Positions 1 to 9,460 of a stretch of DNA of 64,000 bases are shown here, piece by piece. Under the pieces are notes generated by a model. That model ran no database searches. It was not told where the DNA came from and saw only the letters and a list, made by a program, of their open reading frames with translations. Origin of the DNA: Taxillus chinensis (Eukaryota; Streptophyta; Magnoliopsida; Santalales; Loranthaceae); NCBI GenBank assembly GCA_023512835.1, contig CM042090.1, positions 56,469,865 to 56,533,864 of the forward strand, read 5' to 3'. The position numbers were made by a program, and so were the translations under genes. Numbering within the stretch: position 1 is the first letter of the stretch; every line of letters starts with the position of its first letter.

Positions 1-372
1 AAAGAGTATTTTTCACTCATATTTCTTAATTTTTTGCTTTCATATATAAATATACATTATAATAGATTTTCTTAATTAATCTTTTTATCTTTAAAATAAT
101 ATTTAATAATATGTTTATATTAATTTAATTTGAAATAAAAGTAAAAATTATGCGAAAATGTTAAGGAGAGAAGTGAGAGAATTTTTTAATATATAATTTA
201 ATAATTATACGGAGTGAACAATACTTCTCAATACATTCGAAAATACTGTACTAATCCTATAGAGAAAAACATACTTATATAAGAAATCTGCAACTAATAT
301 TGTAAGACTGCATATTACGCAAAAACAAACTACATTTGAAGGATCATGACAGGAAATAAACAACCCTATGAG
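1..372. other. AT-rich DNA, nothing recognised
   Basis: Very AT-rich sequence with no sizeable ORF and no similarity to other parts of the window that I can see. It is the outermost left flank of the nested insertions. Confidence 0.5.
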
Positions 373-449
373 TCAAGGCCGGCTCCAAGGCCAGGCAAGT
401 GGGGCCTGGGCCTTGGGGCCCCAAATATTAAGGGCCCCCAATTATTGTC
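373..449. mobile_element. possible hAT-type transposon end (remnant)
   Basis: A short GC-rich patch with runs such as GGCCGGCTCCAAGGCC and GGGGCCCCAAATATTAAGG stands out from the AT-rich flank. It resembles the terminal sequence of plant hAT-like elements whose ends read CAGGGCCGGCC and GGGCCCC. No matching inverted end or transposase is visible, because the Sirevirus-like LTR H begins at 450. The assignment rests on remembered resemblance only. Confidence 0.22.
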
Positions 450-904
450 TGTCGGATCAAGTCTAGAATTTGGATGATGCGGATAAAACCCTATGTAATT
501 TGATTTAAGACCATGTATGTTTATTCTTAATTGTTGCAGAAGATATAACCTTAATCTGGACCTTCACTCGTGAGAGCAAAGCTAAGGACATGATACATAA
601 TCCTGATCCGGACCAACGTGAGTGTCGTCAATACTTGGTAAATAACCAAGTTTTCATACGGAATAAGGATCACTCGTACGGACCAAATGCTTAAAAGTTA
701 CGGACTAAAGAATCAACGTCTTATAGTTTAAACGGACTAAGTCAAATAGATGCGGAATAAGAATCCTAGTCTACATTTCGCACGGAGTAAGAGAAAACTA
801 TCGTGGAATAAAAAGCTAAGTCTTCCACTCAAGCCGACTAAGGATATGAAGACACGTAGTGTTGCATATATAGGATTTCATGAAGCTGCCAAGATACATT
901 CTAA

Positions 905-1490
905 GTCTTAAGACTCATAGATCCGAAGGGTCATAGGGTCGAAGAGTCGAAGTTAGTACATGTAAAACTATCACAGGACATATGGGTGAGAGGCTCGTAG
1001 ACTCGTAGGGTCTGGAGACTCGAAGCAAAATTGTGACAGAAGGCATTGTGACTCGTAGATGCAGGGTCGAAGGTCGTAGTGTGGAAAAGAGAGCGTTACT
1101 GCAAGCAACGACAAATTCGAGACTCATAGAATCGAAAAATTCTAAAGAAAAGTAACCAACTTTAAATGACTCGAAGCTCGTAGAACTGTAGAGTCCCTAA
1201 AACGCTTATGTCACTTAACAGAACTTAAAGTACCGCTAGACTCGTAGACTCAAGGGTCGTAGAGTCGCAGCCTGAAAACACTGTTAAGAAAATAGGACTT
1301 GCAGACTCGTAGGTCGAAGGTCGAAGAGTCGAAGCCAAAAAGACTGACCAACTAAAATGAAACTGTAGAGTCATAGACTCAAGGGATACAGGTAATTTAA
1401 AGAACTTGTCAGACACATCACAGACTCTGAGATCATGAAGGCGAGAGTTATAGCTGAAGAGTCACAGCCGTGGAGTCGAAGACTTGTTGA
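905..1490 (+). repeat. GACTCGTAG / GTCGAAG degenerate array in LTR H
   Basis: Dozens of short motifs of the form GACTCGTAG, GGTCGAAG and GAGTCGAAG are spaced irregularly through the LTR. They occupy the place where the related LTR of D has its CGGAGTAAG array. The array resumes to the right of the nested insertions at about 44399-44710. Short ORFs across it are by-products of the repeat. Confidence 0.75.
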
Positions 1491-1524
1491 ATATGAAAAC
1501 TCAGTACATGAGCAACTGCGAAAG

Positions 1525-1529
1525 ACTAA
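1525..1529. repeat. TSD of solo LTR E, left copy (ACTAA)
   Basis: ACTAA directly before TGTAAAAACCC. The same five bases follow the right end of E (GGGCGTGACA) at 44393-44397. This pairs two LTR pieces more than 41 kb apart. Confidence 0.85.
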
Positions 1530-1895
1530 TGTAAAAACCCGTATTTAGGTAGTTTTGAAAGATAGTCATTCTATGGGAATGCAACTATCTGGACGGTAAT
1601 GTAGCTGTTGATGTAAGCATTTTGACAATACTTAGGCCTAATTTCGGGTCGGGGCCCCGAGTGGCCCAATTTTTGACTTTCCCAGGGGTTATTAGTTGAC
1701 ATTGCTTTTAAGCAGTCATTTGAGTGTGGAATAATGTTGTGCTCGTCATTTCAAGCATTTTGACAGTAATTTGACTCAATTTGGAGTTCGTGACCTTGAA
1801 GGTCAATTATTACTGGGACGCCAATTATTGGCCGCAGTATAAATAATGAAGAAACTGCCTTATCCTTTATTTTTCTTGGTATGTACGTGCTTAAG

Positions 1896-1897
<2 letters not shown>

Positions 1898-1932
<35 letters not shown>
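1898..1932 (+). repeat. (GA)n microsatellite
   Basis: Uninterrupted GA dinucleotides in the putative 5' untranslated part of LTR E, about 60 bp after its TATA-like box. The Tekay LTRs B and C have GA or CT tracts at the equivalent place. Confidence 0.95.
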
Positions 1933-1936
<4 letters not shown>

Positions 1937-2285
1937 GAGAGCTTGGAGGAAGAGCTTCAGCCTTGGATATTTGGGGCGATTGGAGCTCGTAGATCATGAA
2001 TAATCATTTCAGGTAGGTGATTCTAACTCTATATGATTCATAGTAGGCTTAGCATGCTTAACTTGGCTGAAATCATGGAATTTGGGGGTGAACCCTAAGA
2101 TTTGGGGGAAACCCAATTTTGGGTTGAATCTTGTGATTTAAATGCATAAAAGAGGTATTTCTGCTGATTACATGAAATTTAGAGTTGTTTAAGACGTGTA
2201 TTGGGGTGTATATTGAAATAAATGTGTTTATGAGTGTTTGAGGTTGCTGGGTTTGCCGTTATAGCTGAGAAAATTGGCAAAAATG

Positions 2286-2760
2286 ATAGTGAACAGTGTT
2301 TTTCTGGGCTAATGAACAGTTTCTGCCTAGTGTTTCTGGGCTAGCAAACAGTGTTTTTCTGGACTAAGTGAACAGTATTTTTTGGGCTAGTGAACAGTGT
2401 TTTCCGGACTAAAGTAAATAGTATTTTTCGAACTAGTGTTTCCGAGCTAGTGAACAGTGTTCTCCCGGACTAAGTGAATGGTTTTTTCGGACTAGTGAAC
2501 AGGTTTTTTGGACTAAGTGAATAGTGTTTTTTCGGGCTAATGAATAGTGTTTCGGAACAGTGTTATCAGATGAGTGTTGGGCCTGTGAGGCTATCTCGAT
2601 GAGCTTGAGAGGCTACTGTTGAGGGCCTATGAGGCAAGATTTATATAGAGCCTAAGAGGTTCCTATGTCTGAGAGACTATACTGAGGCTGAGATGCACTA
2701 TGGTGCCTGAAAGGCAATACTGTTCCTGAGGAAATATTTGTGTGACCAGGGAGGTTTGCT
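2286..2760 (+). repeat. two degenerate minisatellite blocks in LTR E
   Basis: From about 2286 to 2560 a unit of roughly 22-26 bp containing GAACAGTGTTTTTC and GGGCTAGTG or GGACTAAGTG recurs with variation. From about 2570 to 2760 a second set contains GAGGCT and GAGAGGCTA. Both lie inside the candidate LTR intron. Neither gives a meaningful ORF. Confidence 0.7.
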
Positions 2761-2866
2761 TTCTATGTGAATGTGTGATTTTATGATTGATTTGGTGATA
2801 TATATGTAGCATTACACGAGCACATGCCTACACTATTTTATGAGTTTGGATGGGTCAGGAGAAAGG

Positions 2867-2871
2867 ATCCT
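2867..2871. repeat. TSD of element A, left copy (ATCCT)
   Basis: ATCCT directly before TGTGAGGACC. The right copy at 44049-44053 is ATCCC. The homologous site in the C LTRs reads GATCCCT, so the left copy has probably mutated at its last base. This pair fixes 2872, not 3120, as the left end of A. Confidence 0.7.
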
Positions 2872-3085
2872 TGTGAGGACCTTCCCTGAGGTATGAGTTA
2901 TGTTTTATGCATTTGTTTTGCATATATGGTTTGTGATGTGGTTTAGCTCATTGTTGTTGGATTTTGTCAGCCCTTTTGGCTTGTTGCGAGTTGCATTGCA
3001 CATGTGTGATCGGTGATCATGTTTGATGTTTTGTTGTTGGGACATTGAGCTTGAATTTTGCTATGTCATTTGGGGATGTGTTTTA

Positions 3086-3121
3086 TTTTCGAGGACGAAA
3101 AGTCCTAAGGTGGGGAGGATG
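3086..3121 (+). other. fossil hairpin + PPT + LTR start inside LTR A
   Basis: TTTTCGAGGACGAAAA (3086-3101), then TCCTAAGGTGGGGAGGA (a PPT), then TGTAAAGACTCG. The same module (hairpin, stop codon, PPT, LTR start) marks the true 3' LTR edge in B and C. In A it lies 248 bp inside the LTR and is repeated in the 3' LTR at 41830-41865. Confidence 0.75.
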
Positions 3122-3418
3122 TAAAGACTCGTATTTGGGTAGTTTTGAGAGATAGTCATTCTATGGGAATGTGAGCATTTTGACTGTACTTGGGCCCGAT
3201 TTCGAGTCGGGGTCCCGTTTGACCTGATTGTTGACTTTTCGGGGTTTATTAGTTGACTTTGCGTTTGGGCAGTCATTTGGGTGTAATAATATCTGTTTAG
3301 TGTTGTGCTCGTCATTTTGAGCGTTTTGACTGTAGTTTGACTCAATTTGGAGTTCGGCGCCTTGGAGGTCAATTATTGATTGGGTCAATGGTCGACTCGG
3401 TCAGTTGATTGGCAGAAA

Positions 3419-3426
3419 TATAAATA
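3419..3426 (+). promoter_or_regulatory. TATA box of LTR A
   Basis: TATAAATA in a GGCAGAAATATAAATAGCAG context, conserved at 42163-42170 in the 3' LTR and alignable to the TATA-like box of E. Transcription of A would start some 25-35 bp downstream. Confidence 0.6.
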
Positions 3427-3564
3427 GCAGAAAAAAAAGGAAAGGAAGAAGCTTTCACTTTACGTTTCACGTTTGTGCGTTGAGAGAGAAAGAGCTTGAG
3501 AGAGCTTGGAGGCCTTGGCGATTTGGGGCGATTTGGGTTCGTGGAGCTCAAAGATTCACTTCAA

Positions 3565-5139
3565 GTAGGTGTCCTTGAACTTCTTATCTTGATTCTATGC
3601 TTGGTATGCACGAATTTATCATGATTTATGAAATTGAGCATGAACCCTAGAATTTGGGGAAAACCAATTTTGGGTTAGATCTAATGGTTTAGCATAAGAT
3701 TTGTGGTTAAGAACTATTTTATATCATTGTGGATATATGTTTTTATGATTTTGGGGTTAATTAATTGTGTTTTTCATGAGGGTTGATAAGTCAACCATGG
3801 AAATTTGGGTTTAGATCTAGATTTCTAGAAATCTGGAATTTGATGCGTGTTTCTGTCGTTTCCATGCGATTTAGAGGCGTTCTGGACGCATTTTAAGGTA
3901 AATATCGCAGTCTGTTGCGTAGAATGCGTGTTTGTGCGTGTCTGGGGGTACTGGGTTGATTCTAGACGAAGAACAGGCAAGAACGACGATGAACAGTACC
4001 CTGGGCGCGTTACTGGGTCGAACTGACGAAAATCCGAAGTTCTGGGTCGTAGGGTCGTAGTTCGTAGGGTCGTAGTTCGTAGCTCGAAGGTTCATAGCTT
4101 CGTACTTTGTAGTTCGTAGATTCGTAGACCCGTAGTCCTAAGGTCGAAGTTCGTAGCCGAAGGATCGAAGTTCGTAGCCTCGTGGGTTGAAGATCGAAGA
4201 CCCGCTTCGAGTCTTCGAGGCGCACTATGCAACTACGAGTCACAGCTCCTGCTACGAATCTCCGAGGCGCGCTGTAGTTCTGCGCTACGAGTCGCAGTCC
4301 TGAAGCTACGAGGCAGTGCAACAGCACTGGACTGGACCTATATACATCGTAACCTATACCCATCTACACATTTAAGTATGAAACTTAAGTTACTATGTAA
4401 ATAACGAAATACCCCCCATTTGGATTCAAAGAAAAATACTAGAAAAATTAATTCCCACTCTTTCAAAATGTGAAAAATGGGATTTAGTGTAAAATTTCGG
4501 AAAAACCCAAAAGTTCGTAGTGGTGAATTTTTAGAAAGTGGGGTTAGACATCTCAGAAAAATCCCCAAAAATCAGATTATCTTAGTTATGCTATAGGAAC
4601 CCAATGCCAGGACTTTTGATTTCAAGAAAATAGCTGCTATGGGTACTTCCTTCATAAATCAAGGATTGAGGATTTACTTGTGAAGACTGGCTACAGTTCT
4701 AAAGGAAAGGTTGAGAATGACATACCATACTAATGTTAGTATGTTGGTGTGAGGTATTGGGGCATGGACTCCGTGACTTCTTTGGGTTCTCACCGTGATG
4801 CACCGATGGTGCTATGTGGTTGACTTGGCAGGCATATGCACCGATGGCAGGCCTGTGTGGCGACTGTGGCCGGGCATATTGCGCTGTGGACAGACTAAGG
4901 CCTGAGTTGAGCTGTTGAGCTCGTGGAGCTAGGGCTGAGTGCCCTGAGCTGGGATCCCATAGAGGATCGTGGACAAGTTGTCCTGTGTGAACAGGTTGAG
5001 TCCTGATGATTGTGCACACTACACGGTGTACGAGTACACTAATCATATAGTATAGACATATATGTGTTGCATGATGTGGAGTTTTGGGGTCACCTACTGA
5101 GCTTGTCCCTCACCCCTACTTGTTGTTTACCCTTTTCAG
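3565..5139 (+). other. candidate LTR intron, element A
   Basis: Donor-like TCAA|GTAGGTG at 3565 and acceptor-like TTTACCCTTTTCAG| ending at 5139, preceded by CCCTCACCCCTACT. The same two blocks occur in E, B and C. Splicing is inferred from sequence only. In the 3' LTR the pair lies at 42313 and 43689. Confidence 0.45.
4030..4330 (+). repeat. TCGTAG / TCGAAG array in LTR A
   Basis: About 300 bp of short units (GGGTCGTAG, TTCGTAG, GCTCGAAGG, GTCGAAG), then clustered TCGAGGCGCGCT motifs. The 3' LTR carries the same array at about 42780-43085 with changed unit order and number. It lies inside the candidate intron. ORFs across it on either strand are repeat by-products. Confidence 0.8.
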
Positions 5140-5501
5140 GTGTGACCTGAGACTAGTGGAGGACTTTCTTCCAGGAGGACGCCCACTACTCTGATGTATG
5201 ATACACTTATATTCTGTAGTGTTTTATGTGATATCCCGGACAGGGGTCCATGGACAGTTGTATTTACATACTGTGTGATGTGATGTCTGTATGACTGTTT
5301 GACTTATTGCATACATGATGATATATGGGAAAGTACAGGATTACCTTTGATGTATGACTGTATAGGGTTGCATATTTGAGACAGCACCCGCGGTGTAGTC
5401 TCCATTGGTGCTAGTCACCAACCCCTTGACCTATCGGGTGCGGGCAAGGGGAAGTCATGTACCCGGTTCCGGGTTCCCTGGAATTCGGGGGCGTGACAAG
5501 T

Positions 5502-5513
5502 TGGTATCAGAGC
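5502..5513 (+). other. PBS of element A (initiator tRNA-Met)
   Basis: TGGTATCAGAGC starts three bases after the LTR end GCGTGACA. It is the standard plant retroelement primer site complementary to the 3' end of initiator tRNA-Met. Confidence 0.9.
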
Positions 5514-5977
5514 ATGGTCTAGCGGACCTAGGTTAGTGAGGGGTGGTTAATTGATTCCATGTGACTTGGAAAACTGTAGGGAGGGCGCCTGATCAATGCA
5601 GCCCTTACAGGTATTCTAGGTTATGTTGGTGTCAGTTAGATCATCCTAGGAGCATACATAGGGTGCATTGCTAGTGGTATGATTGTGTGCATATAGGGCA
5701 CTAGATTGTCTTTGTGTGTGATGTGCTTGCATGTGGTGCCAGGATGACACGTGGCCGTGAGAGCCAGGACTTGATTGTGGTGTACCCTGAGGGGTGACAT
5801 GATACTATATGCATAGTTGTGGACCTACGGGTCGTGTGGTGTACCCTGATGGGGGACACGATGCTATATGCATGGTATGGACCTACGGGTCGTGTGGTGA
5901 GAACCTAGAAGTCGGTTGTGCCTTTGATGGCTGTTTGTGCTATTGATCGTTTGTTGTTTGTTGTTGTGGCCAGTGTG
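5514..5977 (+). other. element A leader with a ~59 bp tandem duplication
   Basis: Untranslated leader between the PBS and the gag start. From about 5776 to 5892 a unit of about 59 bp is present twice (TGTGGTGTACCCTGA ... GACCTACGGGTCG), with a few differences. No ORF here has family similarity. Confidence 0.7.
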
Positions 5978-7504
5978 ATGGCACCACCAAGGAGAGCTGT
6001 CCGAGGCCAAGGCCCGGCAGAGGAGCCCACAATAGAGTCGGGGCACCAGGGGCAACAGAGCCCGCAGCAGAGATCGTCAGCTCCCGTTGTGGGACCTAAT
6101 TTGGCTCAGGTGTTGATTCAGTTGCAGGAGGCCATGCAGGGTATGCAGGGCTCGATGAGGGATATGGCTAGAGAGGTGGATGAGCTGAAGAGGCAACAGC
6201 AGCCACCACAGCCTCAGCAGCAGGAGGCGAGGGTGGTGCAGGATGTGCACCAGCAGGAGGTTGTGATAGAGCTAGCACGACGAGGAGTGGACTGGGCTGC
6301 GCAATTTTTGAAACACGCACCCAGGACTTTTGAGGATGGTTCGCGGCCAGAGGTAGCCGAGGACTGGATTAGATGGACAGAGGACATCTTTGAGATGATT
6401 GGGGTGCCAGATGAGGAGCGGGTGCGCATGGCGACGCACTATCGATTGGGTATCCCACGCAGGTGGTGGGAATCCACTAGAGCTGTCCATGGCAGTCAGA
6501 TGAGCTGGAGAGAGTTTGTTGAGCGCTTCTTTGGGGAGTATTTTCCCATCTCGTTGCAGTATGCTCGACGTAGAGAGTATTATGAGCTTGTGCATGGTAG
6601 CATGATTGTGGGGGAGTATGTGCAGGCCTTCACAGATTTGGGGCGGTTTGCTCTAGAGGCTTGGGAAAAGGAAGGTCGGAAGACGCAGGACTTCATTCAG
6701 GGCTTGAGGCCATCTCTGAAAAGACAACTGGAACCGATGCAGTTGACCAGCTACCGGGAGGCGGTCGACAAGGCGCTCATTATTGAGGGAGGTCAGGATC
6801 AAGTGAGAGCCCAGAGGCCGGGCGGTTCGGCAGGTTCGGGCAAGAAGAGACAGAGTGGGGAGAGTAGTGCTCCTCAGCCTGAGAGGAGGCAGGTGCAGAG
6901 GGTTTCCAGCCAGGCGGTTGGACCCCGTGAGAGTTCAGCCAGCAGGAGGCCAGGTACCTATTGGAGTTGTGGTTTGACCGGACATGTCTCAAGAGACTGT
7001 CCAAGGAAAAAGATGACCTGTTTCCGATGCGGGAAAGTGGGGCATGGAGCTAGGCAATGTGTTACCCTTAGCTCAACCAGCAGTGTAGGCCCTCGTCCGA
7101 GAGATCAGGGACAGAGGAGTGGGGCTCCGTCTCAGAGGTCAGTGCCGCCGGCACAGAGCACGCAGATGCGACCTGCGGTGCAGCAGCCTCAGCGGGAGGC
7201 ACAGGGTCATGTTGATCAGCGGGGCAAGGCCCCAATGGGCCAGGCTAGTGGCAGTGGACCACGAGGGAGGACTTTTGCCCTCACCAGCAGAGAGGCAGAG
7301 GTTCCACCATTGGACGAGGCAGGAGTAGGGCCTTCAGTGGTGAGAGGTACCATCATCATTTCTCATACTATTTGTTCAGTTTTGATTGATACTTGGTGCT
7401 ACCCATTCTTTTATTTCGTATGCTACGGTGGTTGGATTAGAGTTAGACCAGGAGAGACAGTGAGTCGGTCTCGATGGTTGCTTCACCTTTGGGTGGACTT
7501 GTGA
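5978..7504 (+). CDS. gag: element A Gag (nucleocapsid), then frameshifted into protease
   Basis: Open frame for the structural Gag protein, which packages element RNA in cytoplasmic particles. I chose the ATG at 5978 (MAPPRR), which matches the MPPRR starts of gag in B and C; an in-frame ATG also exists at 5918. Residues ~110-230 look like the retrotransposon Gag domain (motifs EDWIRWTEDIFEMIG, WREFVERFFGEYF). Near residues 327-365 lie two zinc-knuckle sites: CFRCGKVGHGARQC is complete, but the first reads YWSCGLTGHVSRDC with Tyr for its first Cys. At about 7390 an extra T in the codons for the protease DTG active site shifts the frame, and the ORF runs on to 7504 without meaning. Loss of that Cys and of PR makes the product defective. 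Confidence 0.85.
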   Translation: MAPPRRAVRGQGPAEEPTIESGHQGQQSPQQRSSAPVVGPNLAQVLIQLQEAMQGMQGSMRDMAREVDELKRQQQPPQPQQQEARVVQDVHQQEVVIELARRGVDWAAQFLKHAPRTFEDGSRPEVAEDWIRWTEDIFEMIGVPDEERVRMATHYRLGIPRRWWESTRAVHGSQMSWREFVERFFGEYFPISLQYARRREYYELVHGSMIVGEYVQAFTDLGRFALEAWEKEGRKTQDFIQGLRPSLKRQLEPMQLTSYREAVDKALIIEGGQDQVRAQRPGGSAGSGKKRQSGESSAPQPERRQVQRVSSQAVGPRESSASRRPGTYWSCGLTGHVSRDCPRKKMTCFRCGKVGHGARQCVTLSSTSSVGPRPRDQGQRSGAPSQRSVPPAQSTQMRPAVQQPQREAQGHVDQRGKAPMGQASGSGPRGRTFALTSREAEVPPLDEAGVGPSVVRGTIIISHTICSVLIDTWCYPFFYFVCYGGWIRVRPGETVSRSRWLLHLWVDL

Positions 7505-7883
7505 TACTTGAGAGTATCCGTCGCGCTTGTCGGTAACACTTGGGGGTGTTAACCTGTTGTGTGATTTGTATATCATGGAGTTAGATGATTTCGATGTTAT
7601 CCTGGGTATGGATTGGTTGGTCTCTGTGGAGGCCAAGATTGATTGTTTTCGACGGCGTGTGACGTTCCTCACACCAGAGGGCACGCGGGGTGTCTTTGTG
7701 GGTGAGTGGACCGAGGAGGCATGCAGGTTGGGACCATTGAGGCATGAGTGGGGTGATGTGACCCACCAGTTAGCCAGTTTAACATTGGTTGACAGGAGGA
7801 GAGAGGGGAAGGCTGTTTTGCCACCCATTGTAGATCGGTTCCCGGATGTGTTTCCCGAGGACTTGGTCGGTTGCCACCCGTGA
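7391..7883 (+). pseudogene. pro: element A protease remnant (frameshifted)
   Basis: The aspartic protease is split: its start is in the gag frame up to the DTG site, where a one-base insertion breaks it, and the rest is open from 7527 to 7883. The conserved protease C-terminal motif VILGMDWL appears near residue 26 of that second frame, followed by an AKIDC linker and the DVFPEDL lead-in to reverse transcriptase. A further frame change near 7871 separates it from RT. Confidence 0.75.
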
Positions 7884-9071
7884 GGGAGGTAGAGTTTTCA
7901 ATCGAGTTGTTGCCAGGGACAACACCGATCAGGTTAGCGGCCTACAGGATGGCACTGACAGAGCTTAGAGAGCTCAAGAGACAGATAGATGACTTATTGG
8001 CACGAGGCTTTATCAGGCGGAGTAGCTCACCGTGGGGCGCTCCAGTGTTGTTCGCCAAGAAGGCGGATGGTTCACTTCGGCTGTGTATAGACTACCGGAA
8101 GCTGAACCAGGTGTCTGTGAAGAACAGGTATCCATTGCCGAGGATTGATGACCTGTTCGATCAGTTTCGAGGTGCGAGATGGTTTTCCAAGATAGACTTG
8201 AGATCTGGATACCATCACTTGAGGGTTAGGGAGGCAGATATCCCTAAGACCGCGTTTAGTTGTCGCTATGGGCATTAGGAGTAGCTTGTGATGCCATTTG
8301 GGCTCACGAATGCTCCAGCAGTGTTTATGGGATTGATGAACCATGTGTTTGCTCCATATTTAGATATGTTCGTTGTGGTGTTCATCGATGATATTTTGGT
8401 CTATTCAGCGACCAAGAGGAAGCATGAGGAGCATTTGCAGGTTGTGTTGCAGACCTTGCAAGAGCACCGGTTGTATGCGAAGTTCACAAAATGTGACTTC
8501 TGGTTGCAACAGGTGCACTTCTTGGGGCATGTGGTATCTTCGGAGGGTATCACAGTGGATCCTGAGAAGATTGAGGCAGTCATGTCATGGAAGAGGCCCA
8601 TGAATGTGTTTGAGATTCGTAGCTTCCTTGGTTTGGCAGGCTACTATCGGAGGTTCATGGAGGATTTTTCCAGGTTGGCAGCTCCTATGACGAACCTGAC
8701 CAGGAAGGGAGTTCCTTTCGTTTGGTCTGATGCGTGTGAGAGTGCTTTCATGGAGCTGAAGGCACGATTGACCTCGACACCTATCTTGATTCTTCCACAG
8801 GAGGGTATGCCTTTCGAGGTGTATTGTGATGCCTCTAGGGTGGGGCTTGGTTGTGTGCTGATGCAAACTCGGCAGGTGATTGCTTATGGGTCTAGGCAGT
8901 TGAGACCACATGAGCAGAGCTATCCCACGCATGATTTGGAGTTGGCTGCAGTGATCTTTGCACTTAAGAGCTGGCAGCATTATCTCCTTGGGGAGAAGTT
9001 TGTGGTGTATACGGACCACAAGAGCTTGCAGTATATCTTCTCTCAACGAGACTTAAACCTTAGGCAGAGGC
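7871..9071 (+). pseudogene. pol: element A reverse transcriptase and RNase H, interrupted by B
   Basis: Reverse transcriptase copies element RNA to DNA and RNase H removes the RNA strand. Visible in order: [48 protein letters not shown] (first catalytic Asp), [21 protein letters not shown] (catalytic DD), [11 protein letters not shown], then RNase H with [23 protein letters not shown] and [11 protein letters not shown]. Two in-frame stops lie at 8276-8284, where the family has His-Tyr-Glu-Trp. The frame is cut after LNLRQR by insertion of B; 9067-9071 is the B TSD. The next bases of the gene are at 17914. Confidence 0.88.
9067..9071. repeat. TSD of element B, left copy (GAGGC)
   Basis: GAGGC before TGTCACGCCC, repeated at 17914-17918 after GGTCCTTACA. 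Both copies come from the CAGAGGCGA site of A's RNase H region. Confidence 0.92.
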
Positions 9072-9460
9072 TGTCACGCCCCAATTTCCTTCCACTTGGA
9101 AATGAGTAGTGACTGCCCATGCCCGCACCCGAAGGGACAAGGGGTTGGTGCAAGCACCTTAAAAGGACTTCTAGCACGGGTGCTGTCCCAAACCTGCACA
9201 ATCAGGCTAACATGCCAAGGGGCATGCTCCTGCTCCCAAACCATGCACACAAACACAAATTGAATAACAACATCTCATTTTATTTCATTTCAAAGACTAA
9301 ATGTTTATTACAACCCAGTCGGGGAAAAACCCCTATGAAGCCATCAATAAAACCAAACCAAAATCCAAACACATAAAACCAAAGTACAACAAAGGAAATA
9401 ATATAAAACTTTCAGCCTCGGGGGCCTAGCTCCTCGGCCTTCACCTACCGCTGCTAAACC

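Larger units (their letters stand above)
450..1529 (+). mobile_element. Element H: Sirevirus-like (Ty1/copia) solo LTR, left part
   Basis: Starts TGTCGGATCAAG and is plainly homologous to the LTR of element D over its first few hundred bases (shared blocks such as GAGAGCAAAGCTAAGGA and CTTGGTAAATAACCAAG). The middle differs: the CGGAGTAAG repeats of D give way to GACTCGTAG/GTCGAAG repeats. Solo LTR E interrupts it at 1530 and it resumes at 44398. No PBS or coding follows its right end, so it reads as a solo LTR. No TSD was found: TTGTC stands to the left and CGGAG to the right. Confidence 0.7.
1530..2871 (+). mobile_element. Element E: Tekay-type Ty3/gypsy solo LTR, left part
   Basis: Starts TGTAAAAACCCGTATTTAGG, homologous to the inner LTR segment of element A (from 3120). 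It has a TATA-like TATAAATA near 1832-1840, a (GA)n tract, a candidate splice donor TTCAG|GTAGGTG at 2013, and two degenerate repeat blocks. Element A is inserted at 2871/2872, and the right 339 bp of E (44054-44392) ends in GCGTGACA. The joined length is about 1.68 kb. No internal region belongs to it, so it is a solo LTR left by LTR-LTR recombination. Confidence 0.82.
2872..5498 (+). mobile_element. Element A 5' LTR (2.63 kb)
   Basis: TGTGAGGACC...GGGCGTGACA, followed at once by the PBS. It matches 41616-44048. Compared with the 3' copy it keeps about 230 bp (near 4816-5045) that the 3' LTR lacks. It holds an old PPT and LTR start at 3105-3121, a TATA box, a CGTAG array and a candidate intron (3565-5139). 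Its left boundary rests on the A TSD and on identity with the sequence just after the PPT at 41616. Confidence 0.8.

Noticed and set aside
4699..5046. 115-aa minus-strand ORF in LTR A, and similar 60-120 aa ORFs within LTRs
   Set aside because: Absent or broken in the partner LTR (this one falls in the segment deleted from the 3' LTR) and without recognisable similarity.
3120..5498. 3120 (TGTAAAGACTCG) as the left end of element A's LTR
   Set aside because: The sequence before it (GAGGA) does not match that after the element (ATCCC), and the 248 bp from 2872 to 3119 are also present after the PPT at 41616. The boundary at 2872 explains both.
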